This document shows, one piece after another, positions 7,436 through 15,862 of a stretch of DNA of 64,000 bases. How positions within the stretch are numbered: position 1 is the first letter of the stretch; each line of letters starts with the position of its first letter. The DNA comes from Nonomuraea purpurea (GTDB taxonomy: Bacteria > Actinomycetota > Actinomycetes > Streptosporangiales > Streptosporangiaceae). A program made the position numbers and the translations under genes. The notes beneath the pieces were generated by a model. It had not been told where the DNA came from and searched no databases. It was given only the letters and a program-made list of their open reading frames with translations. The stretch is from assembly GCF_042650645.1 (NCBI RefSeq), contig NZ_JBHSBI010000008.1:248001-312000 (forward strand). Reading direction: 5' to 3'.

Positions 7436-8095
7436 ATGCGAAGGAAGCTGCCGGCCTCCCTTGTCGCCGTTGTCGTCGCGTTACCCATAACCGCGTTCAA
7501 CGTCCCCGCGCTGGCGGCTACCTCCACTCAGTCGGAAGCCGAGGCGGAGGACCTCGCGCTGATCGCCGAGCAGCGGGGCATCACCCTGGAGGAGGCTCAG
7601 GCCCTCTTCGGCTGGCAGGAGCAGTTCGTCGAGATCGCCAAGCTGCGCTACTACCGGCACGGGACCAGCGGGTCGAACTACACCAACGTGACGAGAAGGG
7701 ACAGCATCCCGTACAGGTACGGCGACGCGACCTGGTACTCCCGGGGCGCGTACACGCCGTCGCCCACCTTCTACTACAACTGGGACATGGCCCGCGACGT
7801 CACCAGTGTCAAGCGGCCCATTCTCGACCAGAACATCTGCCGCTTCGGCCGCACGACGGGCAGGAACTGCTCGACGCCCGTCTGGGTGACCGACGTGTGT
7901 GCTCGCGACTACTGCGACCTGGTCGCCACGACGGGCCACACCGCGGAGAACGGCGACAGCGGCGGCCCCTGGTTCTTGAACACCACCGCTTACGGCGTCC
8001 ACAAGGGGTGGAAGGAGATCGCCGATAAGAGGCGCTCCATTTTCACCGAAGCGGCGAATTTTCCGTACATGGACGTGAGCGTTCTCACCCGATAG
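7436..8095 (+). CDS. Secreted S1 (streptogrisin-like) protease homologue, probably inactive
   Basis: 219 residues from ATG 7436 (SD AGAAGGA). Order: signal peptide (about 1-28, ending ALAA), a short propeptide-like segment (DLALIAEQRGITLEEAQALF), then sequence matching the C-terminal half of chymotrypsin-fold proteases: YYNWDMARDV, CRFGRTTGRNC and the Ser motif NGDSGGPWF. The catalytic-His motif (AGHC type) that should lie between propeptide and C-terminal half is absent; the protein is well short of the roughly 350-400 residues expected. YGDATW may hold the Asp equivalent. The joint near residue 60 suggests an internal in-frame deletion. A longer start at 7352 is possible but has no SD and would bury the signal peptide. 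Confidence 0.7.
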   Translation: MRRKLPASLVAVVVALPITAFNVPALAATSTQSEAEAEDLALIAEQRGITLEEAQALFGWQEQFVEIAKLRYYRHGTSGSNYTNVTRRDSIPYRYGDATWYSRGAYTPSPTFYYNWDMARDVTSVKRPILDQNICRFGRTTGRNCSTPVWVTDVCARDYCDLVATTGHTAENGDSGGPWFLNTTAYGVHKGWKEIADKRRSIFTEAANFPYMDVSVLTR

Positions 8096-8187
8096 CCGAT
8101 CAGGCCGTTGCCCAGCCCTGCGGGAAGCAGTGGTGCTGCGATTATCCAGGCCGAGTCTTGGCCGGTAGCCGACCGCACGGCGGCGGC

Positions 8188-8790
8188 TCAGGCGGCGTCG
8201 TAGACGAGGAACCCGTCATCGAGAAGGCGTGCGCCCGCGGTCGGCCGGTGTTCGGTGAGCCGTCCGTCATGGGCCAGGTGCAGTACGGGGACGTGGTGAA
8301 CCAGCACGGCGTAGTCGGCGATGATCCGCCGGTGACAGCGCCACCAGAGGGCCTCGGCGCACATGATCGTGGTACGGCTGGCCGCCGCCTGGTCCAGGAG
8401 GTCCTTCAGGGCGGTGTGAAACTCCGGCCCGCGGCTGTAGCCGGCGTACCCCCGGAAGGAGTCGTTCCGCCAGAACGTGTCGGGCGAGTCCGGGGCCGGC
8501 GTGCGGAAACCGCCGAGCCTCTTCTCCCACCGGTAGTCGATACCCTCCTCCGGCAGCCAGGCGGAGAGCTCCTGCCGGCCAACATGGGGGAGGCGCCGGC
8601 TCCCCGGCGCGGTACGCACGTCCACGACCGCCTCCGCGTCGACGCCGTGAAGGAGGGCGGCGATCAGGTTCCGGGAGGCCGTGCCGTGGCCGAAGGTGAG
8701 CAGCGGAGGCGTCTGGACGCGGTCGGCAAGCAACGGACGGAGGTTCGCGGTACCCACCAACGGCGTAGTACCCGAGGGCCCGAGCGCCAA
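8188..8790 (-). CDS. DUF488 domain protein
   Basis: Up to 200 residues. The DUF488 signatures are clear: LLTFGHGTASRN at the start of the domain, AVVDVRTAPGSRR, the central FRGYAGYSRGPEF, and the cysteine motif MCAEALWWRCHRRIIAD. Family function is unknown. The TTG at 8790 is the longest start, with only a weak upstream SD; a GTG a few codons in (VGTANLR) is also possible, since most relatives begin shortly before the GHG motif. The next gene, on the opposite strand, is a distant DUF488/YeaO member. Confidence 0.82.
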   Translation of the reverse strand: MALGPSGTTPLVGTANLRPLLADRVQTPPLLTFGHGTASRNLIAALLHGVDAEAVVDVRTAPGSRRLPHVGRQELSAWLPEEGIDYRWEKRLGGFRTPAPDSPDTFWRNDSFRGYAGYSRGPEFHTALKDLLDQAAASRTTIMCAEALWWRCHRRIIADYAVLVHHVPVLHLAHDGRLTEHRPTAGARLLDDGFLVYDAA

Positions 8791-9130
8791 TCGCCTGATC
8801 AGGACGACGCCGCCGGAGCGGGACAGGTGCCGCCAAAGGCCCGGGAATCGACGATCGCCCTACTACCCTCGTGGAACGCAGCGTGGGGAAGGCCGGATCC
8901 TCCACCCCGGTCGGTTCGACAACGGGTCCAATGTGCAACCATCGATGAGAAGGCTGAATCCGGTGGGAGGTTCGGAACTCGTCGGTCGGCGGAGCGACCA
9001 GGCCCATGGAGCGAGGCGGCCGGCAGCACCGGTTCCCAGTCTGGTTGCAGGATGATCCCATCGCGTAGGCCGGGGATGGGGAGAAGACGCCCACTGACTC
9101 ATACGAGTGCAGCCAGTTGGGGGTACTGCC
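8791..9130. other. 340-bp divergent intergenic region
   Basis: Separates the two divergent DUF488-type genes. It must contain both promoters. No palindrome or RNA motif stands out; short open frames here lack coding character. Confidence 0.4.
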
Positions 9131-9505
9131 ATGACCAAGGACATCACGTACCGCAGGATCTACGAGGAATCCTCGCCCCAGGACGGCAGGCGGGTGCTTG
9201 TCGATCGCGTCTGGCCCCGGGGGATGCGCAAGGAGGACGCACATCTCGACGAGTGGCTGCGTGAGGTCGCCCCGTCCACCGAACTGCGCCGCTGGTACGG
9301 CCACGAGCCCGGCCGCTTCGCCGAGTTCCGCCGCCGCTACCTCACCGAACTGCGCGAGCCTGCGCGGCGGCATGCCGTAGACCATTTGCGGGACCTCGCC
9401 GACCACGACAAGCTGACGCTGCTGACCGCCACCCACGATGTCGATTACAGCCAGGCCGCCGTCCTCGCCGAGTGGCTGACCGGCACCGGGAGATCCAGGG
9501 CTTGA
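9131..9505 (+). CDS. DUF488 / YeaO-like protein
   Basis: 124 residues, nearly all one DUF488/YeaO domain: YRRIYEESSPQDGRRVLVDR, VWPRGMRKEDAHLDEWLREV, APSTELRRWYGHEPGRFAEF and LTLLTATHDVDYSQAAVL. It lacks the C-terminal cysteine motif of the neighbour at 8188. ATG 9131 is favoured by GGGGG 8 nt upstream; an in-frame GTG at 9107 is possible. Role unknown. Confidence 0.85.
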   Translation: MTKDITYRRIYEESSPQDGRRVLVDRVWPRGMRKEDAHLDEWLREVAPSTELRRWYGHEPGRFAEFRRRYLTELREPARRHAVDHLRDLADHDKLTLLTATHDVDYSQAAVLAEWLTGTGRSRA

Positions 9506-9661
9506 TCCGCCGGCCAGGTGTCCGTGATCGGAGGCGCTCATGCGGCCGGCCGTTCCGCATGCCCGCCGAAGCCCTTGCGCACGCATCATGACCTTCTTCA
9601 CGTACCACCACGAACCGGTTAATCTTGACGCGACGTCATCGTGGTCTGACAGGAGCACCCC

Positions 9662-10150
9662 ATGGCCCGCTCCGCCGCCGCCCTGCGCCCGTTCTTCCAG
9701 TGGCTCGGGGCCACCAAGGGCTTCGCCCTGATCGCGCCCAAGGTCGTGCCGCCGCTCGACCGGCTGATCAACCGGATGACCGGGGGTCGCGTCCTGATGG
9801 GCGACCAGATGATCCCCCACCTGCTGCTCACCACCACAGGCAGCAAGAGCGGGCAGCAGCGCCAGAGCCCGCTCGCCTGCCTGCCCGAGGACGGCGGCAC
9901 CTTCCTCGTGGTCGGCAGCAACTTCGGCAAGGAGCACCACCCCGCCTGGAGCGGCAACCTGCTCAAGACGCCCGAGGCCACCGTCACCTTCCGCGGCAAG
10001 GCCGTCCCCGTGACCGCCCGCCTGCTGGCGGGGGCCGAGCGCGAGCAGGCGTGGCAGGCCCTCACCCGGTTCTGGCCGCTCTACCAGGGCTACACCGACC
10101 GTTCCGGCCGCGAACTGCGCGTCTTCCGCCTCTCCCCGCGCGAGGAGTGA
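9662..10150 (+). CDS. F420H2-dependent nitroreductase-family oxidoreductase (Ddn-like)
   Basis: 162-residue split beta-barrel protein of the deazaflavin-dependent nitroreductase family. Typical motifs are HLLLTTTGSKSGQQRQSPLA, FLVVGSNFGKEHHPAWSGNL and PEATVTFRGK. Members use reduced coenzyme F420 to reduce quinones or nitro compounds, often at the membrane. SD GACAGGAG before ATG 9662. It is followed by a set of short tandem repeats and then the convergent TetR gene. Confidence 0.88.
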   Translation: MARSAAALRPFFQWLGATKGFALIAPKVVPPLDRLINRMTGGRVLMGDQMIPHLLLTTTGSKSGQQRQSPLACLPEDGGTFLVVGSNFGKEHHPAWSGNLLKTPEATVTFRGKAVPVTARLLAGAEREQAWQALTRFWPLYQGYTDRSGRELRVFRLSPREE

Positions 10151-10212
10151 CCGGCCGCGGGAAGTGGCCGGCTGCGGGAATGGCCGGCCGTGGGGAGTGA
10201 CCGGCCCCGGCG
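10148..10212. repeat. Four degenerate 16-17 bp tandem repeats between convergent genes
   Basis: Units start at 10148, 10165, 10181 and 10198, each beginning TG(A/G)CCGGC and most continuing CGGGAA. The first unit includes the stop codon of the F420 enzyme gene. They fill the gap to the convergent TetR gene and may also act as a bidirectional terminator. Confidence 0.6.
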
Positions 10213-11034
10213 TCAGGGGCGGTCGAGCAGTACCGCGATGCCGTCCAGCATCCGGTACAGGCCGAACTCGAAGATGTTCGCGGGCTCCGAGGCCGCGAAC
10301 GCCTCGTCGCCGAACTCCGACACCATCGGCAGCCGTCCCTCGCTCATGCTGCGGTCGAACGCCTCCCGCCGGGCCGCCGCCCACTGCTGCCGGGTGTTGC
10401 GGGTCCTGCGCGCCGCCTGCGTCTCGTACGCGAGCGGGGCCGCGGCGCTCTGCACGTATGTGCCGATCAGGATGGCGATCTGGACGAGGGTGGCGAAGTC
10501 GAGGTCGTGGCCGTCGAGCGCGCGCATGCGCCAGTCGGTGTAGGCCATCAGGTTGGGGGCGACGGGTGGCCGGGTGGTGACGGCGACGAGGTGTGACAGC
10601 CACGGGTGCGCGCGGTAGAGCGCCCACTCCTCGCGCGCGGACAGCTCCAGCTTGGGCCGCCAGCCGTCGGGGCCGGGCTCGGGCAGCGGGCGGGCGCCGA
10701 AGACGGTGTCGACCATCAGGTCGTTGAGTTCCTCCCGGCCGGCCACGTACCGGTAGAGCGACATCACGCCCGCGTCGAGGTCGGTGGCGATGCGCCGCAT
10801 GGACACGGCGCCGACGCCCTCCTTGTCGGCGAGCGTGATGGCGGCGCGCACGATGAGGCTCTGGTCAAGTGCGGGCTCGGCGCCGTCGGGCGTCCTGCGC
10901 GCCTCGACCGTGGCCGGGCGTTCGGCGACGCGGGCCCGGTAGGCGCGGGCCCGGCAGGCGCGGGAGCAGTACTGCCGTGGGCGTCCCCGCTCCGTGGGGC
11001 GCAACGCCCGTCCACACATCTCACACGTCGCCAC
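10213..11034 (-). CDS. TetR-family regulator with N-terminal Cys-rich (zinc-ribbon-like) extension
   Basis: 273 residues. Residues 1-35 form a Cys4 motif (CEMCGR, then YCSRACRARAYRAR) resembling a small zinc finger. The TetR HTH follows (about 58-105: SLIVRAAITLADKEGVGAVS, then MRRIATDLDAGVMSLYRYV), with a TetR_C-type ligand domain after it. It diverges from an ABC exporter pair at 11122 and shares a short intergenic region with an inverted repeat, so it most likely represses that exporter and itself. The zinc-ribbon extension is shared by some actinomycete TetR proteins near drug exporters. Confidence 0.87.
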   Translation of the reverse strand: MATCEMCGRALRPTERGRPRQYCSRACRARAYRARVAERPATVEARRTPDGAEPALDQSLIVRAAITLADKEGVGAVSMRRIATDLDAGVMSLYRYVAGREELNDLMVDTVFGARPLPEPGPDGWRPKLELSAREEWALYRAHPWLSHLVAVTTRPPVAPNLMAYTDWRMRALDGHDLDFATLVQIAILIGTYVQSAAAPLAYETQAARRTRNTRQQWAAARREAFDRSMSEGRLPMVSEFGDEAFAASEPANIFEFGLYRMLDGIAVLLDRP

Positions 11035-11059
11035 AGCGGCCCATCTCCCTCATTTTTTT

Positions 11060-11080
11060 GTCACGAACGCTCCCCGTGAC
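11060..11080. promoter_or_regulatory. Inverted repeat between tetR and ABC exporter
   Basis: GTCACG, 9-nt spacer, CGTGAC, with further partly matched T/A flanks. It lies midway between the divergent starts at 11034 and 11122, as expected for the operator of the TetR regulator. Confidence 0.6.
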
Positions 11081-11121
11081 GAAATCATAGCTTATCCCCC
11101 TTTAAGTGCGATTAGTTCGGC

Positions 11122-11916
11122 ATGGGGTACGGTGTATTTATGACTCGTGCAGCGTACGCAAAATCAGTGACGAACAAGACCCGTCACCACGCACTCGAAC
11201 TCCACCACGTCACCAAGCGCCACGGCTCGGGCGACACCGCCGTGACCGCGCTGGACCAGGTGTCCCTGTCCATCCCGCCCGGGACGTTCACCGCCGTCAT
11301 GGGCCCGTCGGGATCCGGCAAGAGCACCCTGCTGCACTGCGCGGCCGGCCTCGACCGGCCCGACTCCGGATCCGTGACCCTCGACGGGCACGACCTGACC
11401 GACCTGGACGAGACCGCGCTGACCCGGCTGCGGCGCGAGCGCATGGGGTTCGTCTTCCAGTCGTTCAACCTGGTCCCCACCCTGACGGTGGCGCAGAACG
11501 TGGCCCTGCCCCTGGAGTTCGCCGGCCGCAGGGCCGACACCCGCCAGGTGCGCGGGCTGCTGACCCGGCTGGGGCTCGGCGACAGGACGGGGCACCGGCC
11601 CGCCGAGCTGTCCGGCGGCCAGCAGCAGCGGGTGGCCATCGCGCGCGCCCTGCTCTCCCAGCCGGCCATCGTCTTCGCCGACGAGCCGACCGGCGCGCTC
11701 GACACCCAGTCCGCCCGCGAGGTGCTCGGCATCCTGCGCGAGGCGGTGAGCGTGAGCGGGCAGACGATCGTGATGGTGACGCACGACCCGGTGGCGGCCT
11801 CCTACGCCGACGCCGTGGTCTTCTTCGCCGACGGCCGCATCGCGGACAGCCTGACCCGGCCGGACGCCGCGGCGGTGGCCGCGCGGATGGCGAGCCTGGG
11901 CGGGGGTGCCCGATGA
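11122..11916 (+). CDS. ABC exporter ATP-binding protein (MacB/LolD type)
   Basis: 264 residues. Walker A GPSGSGKST, Q-loop VFQSFNLVPT, signature LSGGQQQRVAIARALL, Walker B IVFADEPTGALD and the switch His (MVTHDP). It is the ATPase half of an FtsX-type exporter with the overlapping gene at 11913. The start is uncertain: ATG 11122, or ATG 11140, which directly follows AT-rich promoter-like sequence and could be leaderless. Probable antibiotic or lipid export, repressed by the divergent TetR. Confidence 0.88.
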   Translation: MGYGVFMTRAAYAKSVTNKTRHHALELHHVTKRHGSGDTAVTALDQVSLSIPPGTFTAVMGPSGSGKSTLLHCAAGLDRPDSGSVTLDGHDLTDLDETALTRLRRERMGFVFQSFNLVPTLTVAQNVALPLEFAGRRADTRQVRGLLTRLGLGDRTGHRPAELSGGQQQRVAIARALLSQPAIVFADEPTGALDTQSAREVLGILREAVSVSGQTIVMVTHDPVAASYADAVVFFADGRIADSLTRPDAAAVAARMASLGGGAR

Positions 11917-13235
11917 GGTGGCGGCTGGCATTCGGCACGGTACGCGCCCACCTGGGCTCCTACCTCGCCTCGGCGGCCGTCATCGCCGCCGGGACCGCGC
12001 TGCTGACCGCGTTCGCGAGCCTGCTGGAGACCGGGCTGGCGACGGGCCGCGACAGCGGGTTCCTGATCATGTTGCCGGCGATCCTGGGCGGCTGGACCGT
12101 GGCGATCGTGGCGTTCGGCGTGGTCTCGACCGTCTCGCTGACGATCCAGCACCGCGAGCAGGAGCTGGCGCTGCTGCGGACGATCGCCGCCACCCCGCGG
12201 CAGATCCGGCAGAACGTGCTGCTGGAGACGGTGATCACGGCCCTGCCCGCGGTCGCGGCGGGGCTGCTGCCCGGCGTCGGCCTGGGCGCGGTCGTGCTCG
12301 GGCGGCTGACCGGCGGCGGCCTGGTCGACTCCGGGGTCGAACTCCAGGCGGGCTGGTTGTGTGTGGCGATCGGGGCGGGTACGTCCCTGCTCGCGGCGGT
12401 CGCGGCGGCCCTCATATCGAGCCGGCGCGCGGCCTCCGTCCCGCCCGTCCGCGCGCTGTCCACCGCGCCGCCCGCCCGACCGCTGACCCGCGGCCGCGTG
12501 CTCGCCGGGCTGAGCGTGCTGGCGCTGGGGCTGAGCCTGTCGGCCGGGACGCTGCTCATGGAGGACGGGCCGCTGCTGTCGAGCACGGCGGGCCCCGCGG
12601 GCGTCGCGGTCGCGGTCGGCCTGGCCCTGCTCAGCCCGGCCGCCATGCTGCCCGCCAGGTGGCTGTCCGAGGCCAGGTTCGGGGCGACGGCCCGGCTGGC
12701 GGCGCGCAACGTCCAGGCCCGCGCCCGGCACAGCGGCAGCGTGGCCGCGCCGCTGATCCTCCTGGTCGGCATCGCCGGAGGGACGCTCTACATGCAGACC
12801 ACCGAGGACAGCCTCCCGCACGCGGCCGGCGACGCCAGCGTGCCGCTCGCCCCCGTGAACTACCTGGTCGTCGCCATGATCATCGCGTTCACGGCGATCG
12901 TGGTGGTCAACACCGTGATCGCGGCCACCCGGCGGCGGCGCCGTGAGTTCGGGCTGCTGCGGCTGTCGGCCGTGACCCGCGCCCAGGTGCTGGCCATGGT
13001 CGCCGCCGAGGGCGTGCTGACGGCGGTGCTGGCCATCGTGCTCGGCACGGTCGCCGCCGCGGCGACGACGGTGCCGTACAGCCTGGTCAAGACCGGTTCG
13101 CCGCTGGCCAGCGGCCCCTGGTGGGTGTACGTGGCCATCGCCGGGGGAGCGCTGCTGCTCGTGATGGCGGCCGCGATCCCGACCGCCGTGGGCGCGCTGC
13201 GCCTGCGTCCCGTCGAGGCGCTCACCAAGGCGTGA
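11913..13235 (+). CDS. FtsX-like ABC permease
   Basis: 440 residues starting at ATG 11913 in an ATGA overlap with the ATPase stop. It has about eight membrane segments in two FtsX repeats; each includes the cytoplasmic coupling motif (QHREQELALLRTIAATPRQI and TRRRRREFGLLRLSAVTRAQ) and a C-terminal SVPPVRAL/LRPVEALTKA-like tail. It forms the membrane half of the exporter with the preceding ATPase. Confidence 0.88.
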   Translation: MRWRLAFGTVRAHLGSYLASAAVIAAGTALLTAFASLLETGLATGRDSGFLIMLPAILGGWTVAIVAFGVVSTVSLTIQHREQELALLRTIAATPRQIRQNVLLETVITALPAVAAGLLPGVGLGAVVLGRLTGGGLVDSGVELQAGWLCVAIGAGTSLLAAVAAALISSRRAASVPPVRALSTAPPARPLTRGRVLAGLSVLALGLSLSAGTLLMEDGPLLSSTAGPAGVAVAVGLALLSPAAMLPARWLSEARFGATARLAARNVQARARHSGSVAAPLILLVGIAGGTLYMQTTEDSLPHAAGDASVPLAPVNYLVVAMIIAFTAIVVVNTVIAATRRRRREFGLLRLSAVTRAQVLAMVAAEGVLTAVLAIVLGTVAAAATTVPYSLVKTGSPLASGPWWVYVAIAGGALLLVMAAAIPTAVGALRLRPVEALTKA

Positions 13236-13238
13236 GGC

Positions 13239-14114
13239 TCAGTCGCGGCCGTAGGTGCTCGCCCGGAACAGGAAGGAGGCCCAGGAGCGGTAGGGCCGCC
13301 ACGTCTCGGCCAGCTTCCTGTACGCCGACGGGGGCGCGTCCTCGGGCAGCCCGTACGCCTCGCGCAGGATCGCGAACAGCCGGGGCTCGTCCCCGGGGAA
13401 CGCGTCGGGCGCGCCCGCGCCGCGGATCAGGATCAACCCCGCGGAGAAGGGGCCCACGCCGGGCAGCGCGCGCAGCTCGGCCAGGGCCTGCTCCGGCGGG
13501 AGCGCGCGCAGGTGCTCGGTGGTGAGCACGCCGTCCAACGCGGCGCGGGCCAGGCCGCGCAGCCACTCCTCCTTCTGCGCGGGCAGGCCCAGGCCGCCGG
13601 CGTCCACCAGGGTCATGGGCGGCGGGAAGGCCGCGTACGCGCGCCCGTCCACGGCGACCTCGGCGCCGAACCGCTCCGCGATGCGCTGCTTGATCTTGGA
13701 GGCGATCAGCATCGACGAGCGCTGGACGATGACCGCCCAGCACGCCGCCTCCCACGGGCTCCAGAAGCACACGGGCCGCAGGCCGGGGCTGCGCCGCTGC
13801 AGGTCGCCGAGGACCGGGTCGGCTTCGCCGAGCTTGGCGAAGCCGCCGCCGTCCACGTCGAGCGAGAGGATCCGCGCCACCTCGCCCCGAAGGGCGGGCC
13901 CCGGCGCGCGCGTCGTGGCGACGGCGACCCCGCCGGGCGCGGCCGTCACGCTCACGCCGACCGGCAGCCAGTCGGACTCCGCGCAGTAGGCGAAACGCAG
14001 CGCCCGCCCGTCGGAGGGCAGCGCGCTGGTGGCCGGCCACTCCTCGACGAAACGCAGGCTGGCGCCGAAGTCGAACGGGCCGTCGGCGGTGAGCGTGAAT
14101 CCGTGCGTGGTCAT
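13239..14114 (-). CDS. DNA-3-methyladenine glycosylase II-like (AlkA/HhH-GPD)
   Basis: 291 residues from ATG 14114 (MTTHGF). The N-terminal AlkA-like beta domain (about 1-105) precedes an HhH-GPD domain with the hairpin LRALPGVGPFSAGLILIRGA; the catalytic Asp is expected in the following PDAFPGDEPRL. It would excise alkylated purines in base excision repair. It ends 3 bp from the ABC permease on the other strand. The frame stays open upstream to 14291, overlapping the start region of the divergent ferredoxin-reductase gene; the conserved sequence begins at MTTHGF. Confidence 0.82.
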   Translation of the reverse strand: MTTHGFTLTADGPFDFGASLRFVEEWPATSALPSDGRALRFAYCAESDWLPVGVSVTAAPGGVAVATTRAPGPALRGEVARILSLDVDGGGFAKLGEADPVLGDLQRRSPGLRPVCFWSPWEAACWAVIVQRSSMLIASKIKQRIAERFGAEVAVDGRAYAAFPPPMTLVDAGGLGLPAQKEEWLRGLARAALDGVLTTEHLRALPPEQALAELRALPGVGPFSAGLILIRGAGAPDAFPGDEPRLFAILREAYGLPEDAPPSAYRKLAETWRPYRSWASFLFRASTYGRD

Positions 14115-14266
14115 GCGCGTATGGTAGGAGCCCCGCCGTCGTCCCCGGGCATCAAGGCGCGGGCTGGTGGGTAGGTTCACCCGGGCCGGGCCCGCCACCG
14201 ACGCGCGGGCGTACACCGAGGCCGTGCGCTCTCCCCCAGCGCGGCGCCCGACGGGGGAGAGGACCG

Positions 14267-15862
14267 ATGAAAGTCGTCGTCGACCTGACACGCTGCCAGG
14301 GCTACGGGCAGTGCGTCTTCCTCGCGCCGGACGTCTTCACCATGCACGACGAGGCGCTCCTGTACGACCTCGACCCCGACGACGTCCACCGCGAGCACGT
14401 CCTGCGGGCCGCGAACGCCTGCCCCGTCCAGGCCATCCACCTCGACTGGACGGAGCGGCGCGGCGCCGGAGAGCCGGTCACGATCAGGACGGGCGGCCAC
14501 ATCGTCATCGTCGGAGCCTCGCTGGCCGGGGCGCGGGCCGCCGGCGTGCTCAGACGGGAGGGGTTCGCCGGGCAGCTCACCGTGATCGGCGACGAGCCGC
14601 ACGAGCCCTACGACCGGCCGCCCCTGTCCAAGCAGATCCTCACCGGCCAGGTGCCGGCCGAGCACACCACGCTGCCCCACCTGCGCGAGGTCGAGGCCGA
14701 ACGGGTACGCGGTCCCGCTACAGCGCTGGACGTGGCGGGGAAACGGGTGCTGCTGGCCGACGGCACCGCGGTCGGCTTCGACCGGGTCCTGCTGGCCACG
14801 GGCACCCGCGCCCGCCCGTGGCCGAACGCGGCCGAGGCCGCGCTGGAGGGCGTGTACACGCTGCGCACCGTGGAGGACGCCGCCCGGTTGCGTCAGGCGC
14901 TGGCCGCCCGCCCGCGCCGCGTGCTGGTGCTCGGCGCCGGGTTCACCGGCAGCGAGATCGCCTCGGCCTGCCGCGAACTGGACCTGCCCGTGACCGTCGT
15001 CGAACGCGGCCCCGCCCCGCTCATCAGCGCCATGGGCGGCGTGATCGGCGACGTGGCGGCGCGGCTCCAGCGCGAGCACGGCGTGGACCTGCGCTGCGGC
15101 CTGACCGTCACCGCCCTGAAAGGCGACGCGGACGGGCGGCTGCGCGCAGCCCGCCTGTCGGACGGAAGCACGGTGGAGGCCGAGGTGGCCGTCGTCGCGC
15201 TCGGCTCGATACGCAACGTCGAATGGCTGCACGACTCCGGGCTGGCCGCCGGCGTGTGGGGTGTGGCCTGCGACGCCGGCTGCCGCGTCGTGGACACCAA
15301 CGGCCTGGTCACCGACGACGTCTTCGTGGCCGGCGACATCGCCCGCTTCCCGCACCCGCTCTACCAGTACCAGTTCATGACGCTGGAGCACTGGGGCAAC
15401 GCGGTCGCCCAGGCCGAGGTCGCCGCGCACAACATGATCAGCGACCAGACGCACCGCTGGCCGCACCTGTCGGTGCCGGTGTTCTGGTCCAGCCAGTTCG
15501 GCGTCAACATCAAGTCGGTCGGGGTGCCGACCTTCGCCGACCAGATCGTCATCACGCAGGGCTCGACGGCCGAATACCGGTTCGTGGCCGTCTACGGGTA
15601 CCAGGGCAGGATCACGGCGGCGGTGACCTTCAACCAGGGCATGTGGCTGGACTTCTACCGGGACCTGATCGAGCGGGCCGCGCCGTTCCCGCCGGACTTC
15701 CGGCACGTGGACCGGCGCGAGCAGGCCGGGCCCGTGCCCGCCCGGGTCCCCGAGCGCCTCGTGGCCACCGGCGGGGCGACCGTCGTGGTGACCGGCCACG
15801 ATCCGGCCGAACGGCGCGCGGTGCTGGTGCATCCCGCGGGAACCGAGAGAGCAAGGTCATGA
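14267..15862 (+). CDS. Ferredoxin-ferredoxin reductase fusion (FAD/NADH)
   Basis: 531 residues combining two electron carriers. Residues 1-60 are a small ferredoxin with CQGYGQC (C10, C16) and ACPVQAI (about C52), the three-cysteine pattern of [3Fe-4S] P450 ferredoxins. Residues 75 to about 490 are an FAD reductase: first dinucleotide fold HIVIVGASLAGARAA, RPPLSKQIL, ATGTRARPW, the NAD fold VLVLGAGFTGSEIA, FVAGDIARF and a Reductase_C domain. A C-terminal tail of about 40 residues follows. Its stop overlaps the P450 start (ATGA), so it probably passes electrons from NAD(P)H to that P450. Confidence 0.9.
   Translation: MKVVVDLTRCQGYGQCVFLAPDVFTMHDEALLYDLDPDDVHREHVLRAANACPVQAIHLDWTERRGAGEPVTIRTGGHIVIVGASLAGARAAGVLRREGFAGQLTVIGDEPHEPYDRPPLSKQILTGQVPAEHTTLPHLREVEAERVRGPATALDVAGKRVLLADGTAVGFDRVLLATGTRARPWPNAAEAALEGVYTLRTVEDAARLRQALAARPRRVLVLGAGFTGSEIASACRELDLPVTVVERGPAPLISAMGGVIGDVAARLQREHGVDLRCGLTVTALKGDADGRLRAARLSDGSTVEAEVAVVALGSIRNVEWLHDSGLAAGVWGVACDAGCRVVDTNGLVTDDVFVAGDIARFPHPLYQYQFMTLEHWGNAVAQAEVAAHNMISDQTHRWPHLSVPVFWSSQFGVNIKSVGVPTFADQIVITQGSTAEYRFVAVYGYQGRITAAVTFNQGMWLDFYRDLIERAAPFPPDFRHVDRREQAGPVPARVPERLVATGGATVVVTGHDPAERRAVLVHPAGTERARS

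Noticed and set aside
6103..7527. 474-codon minus-strand frame
   Set aside because: R/G/A-rich alternate frame of the APH gene; no domain and no start signal.
8267..10627. 786-codon minus-strand frame
   Set aside because: It crosses three well-supported genes and has arginine/proline-rich shadow composition.
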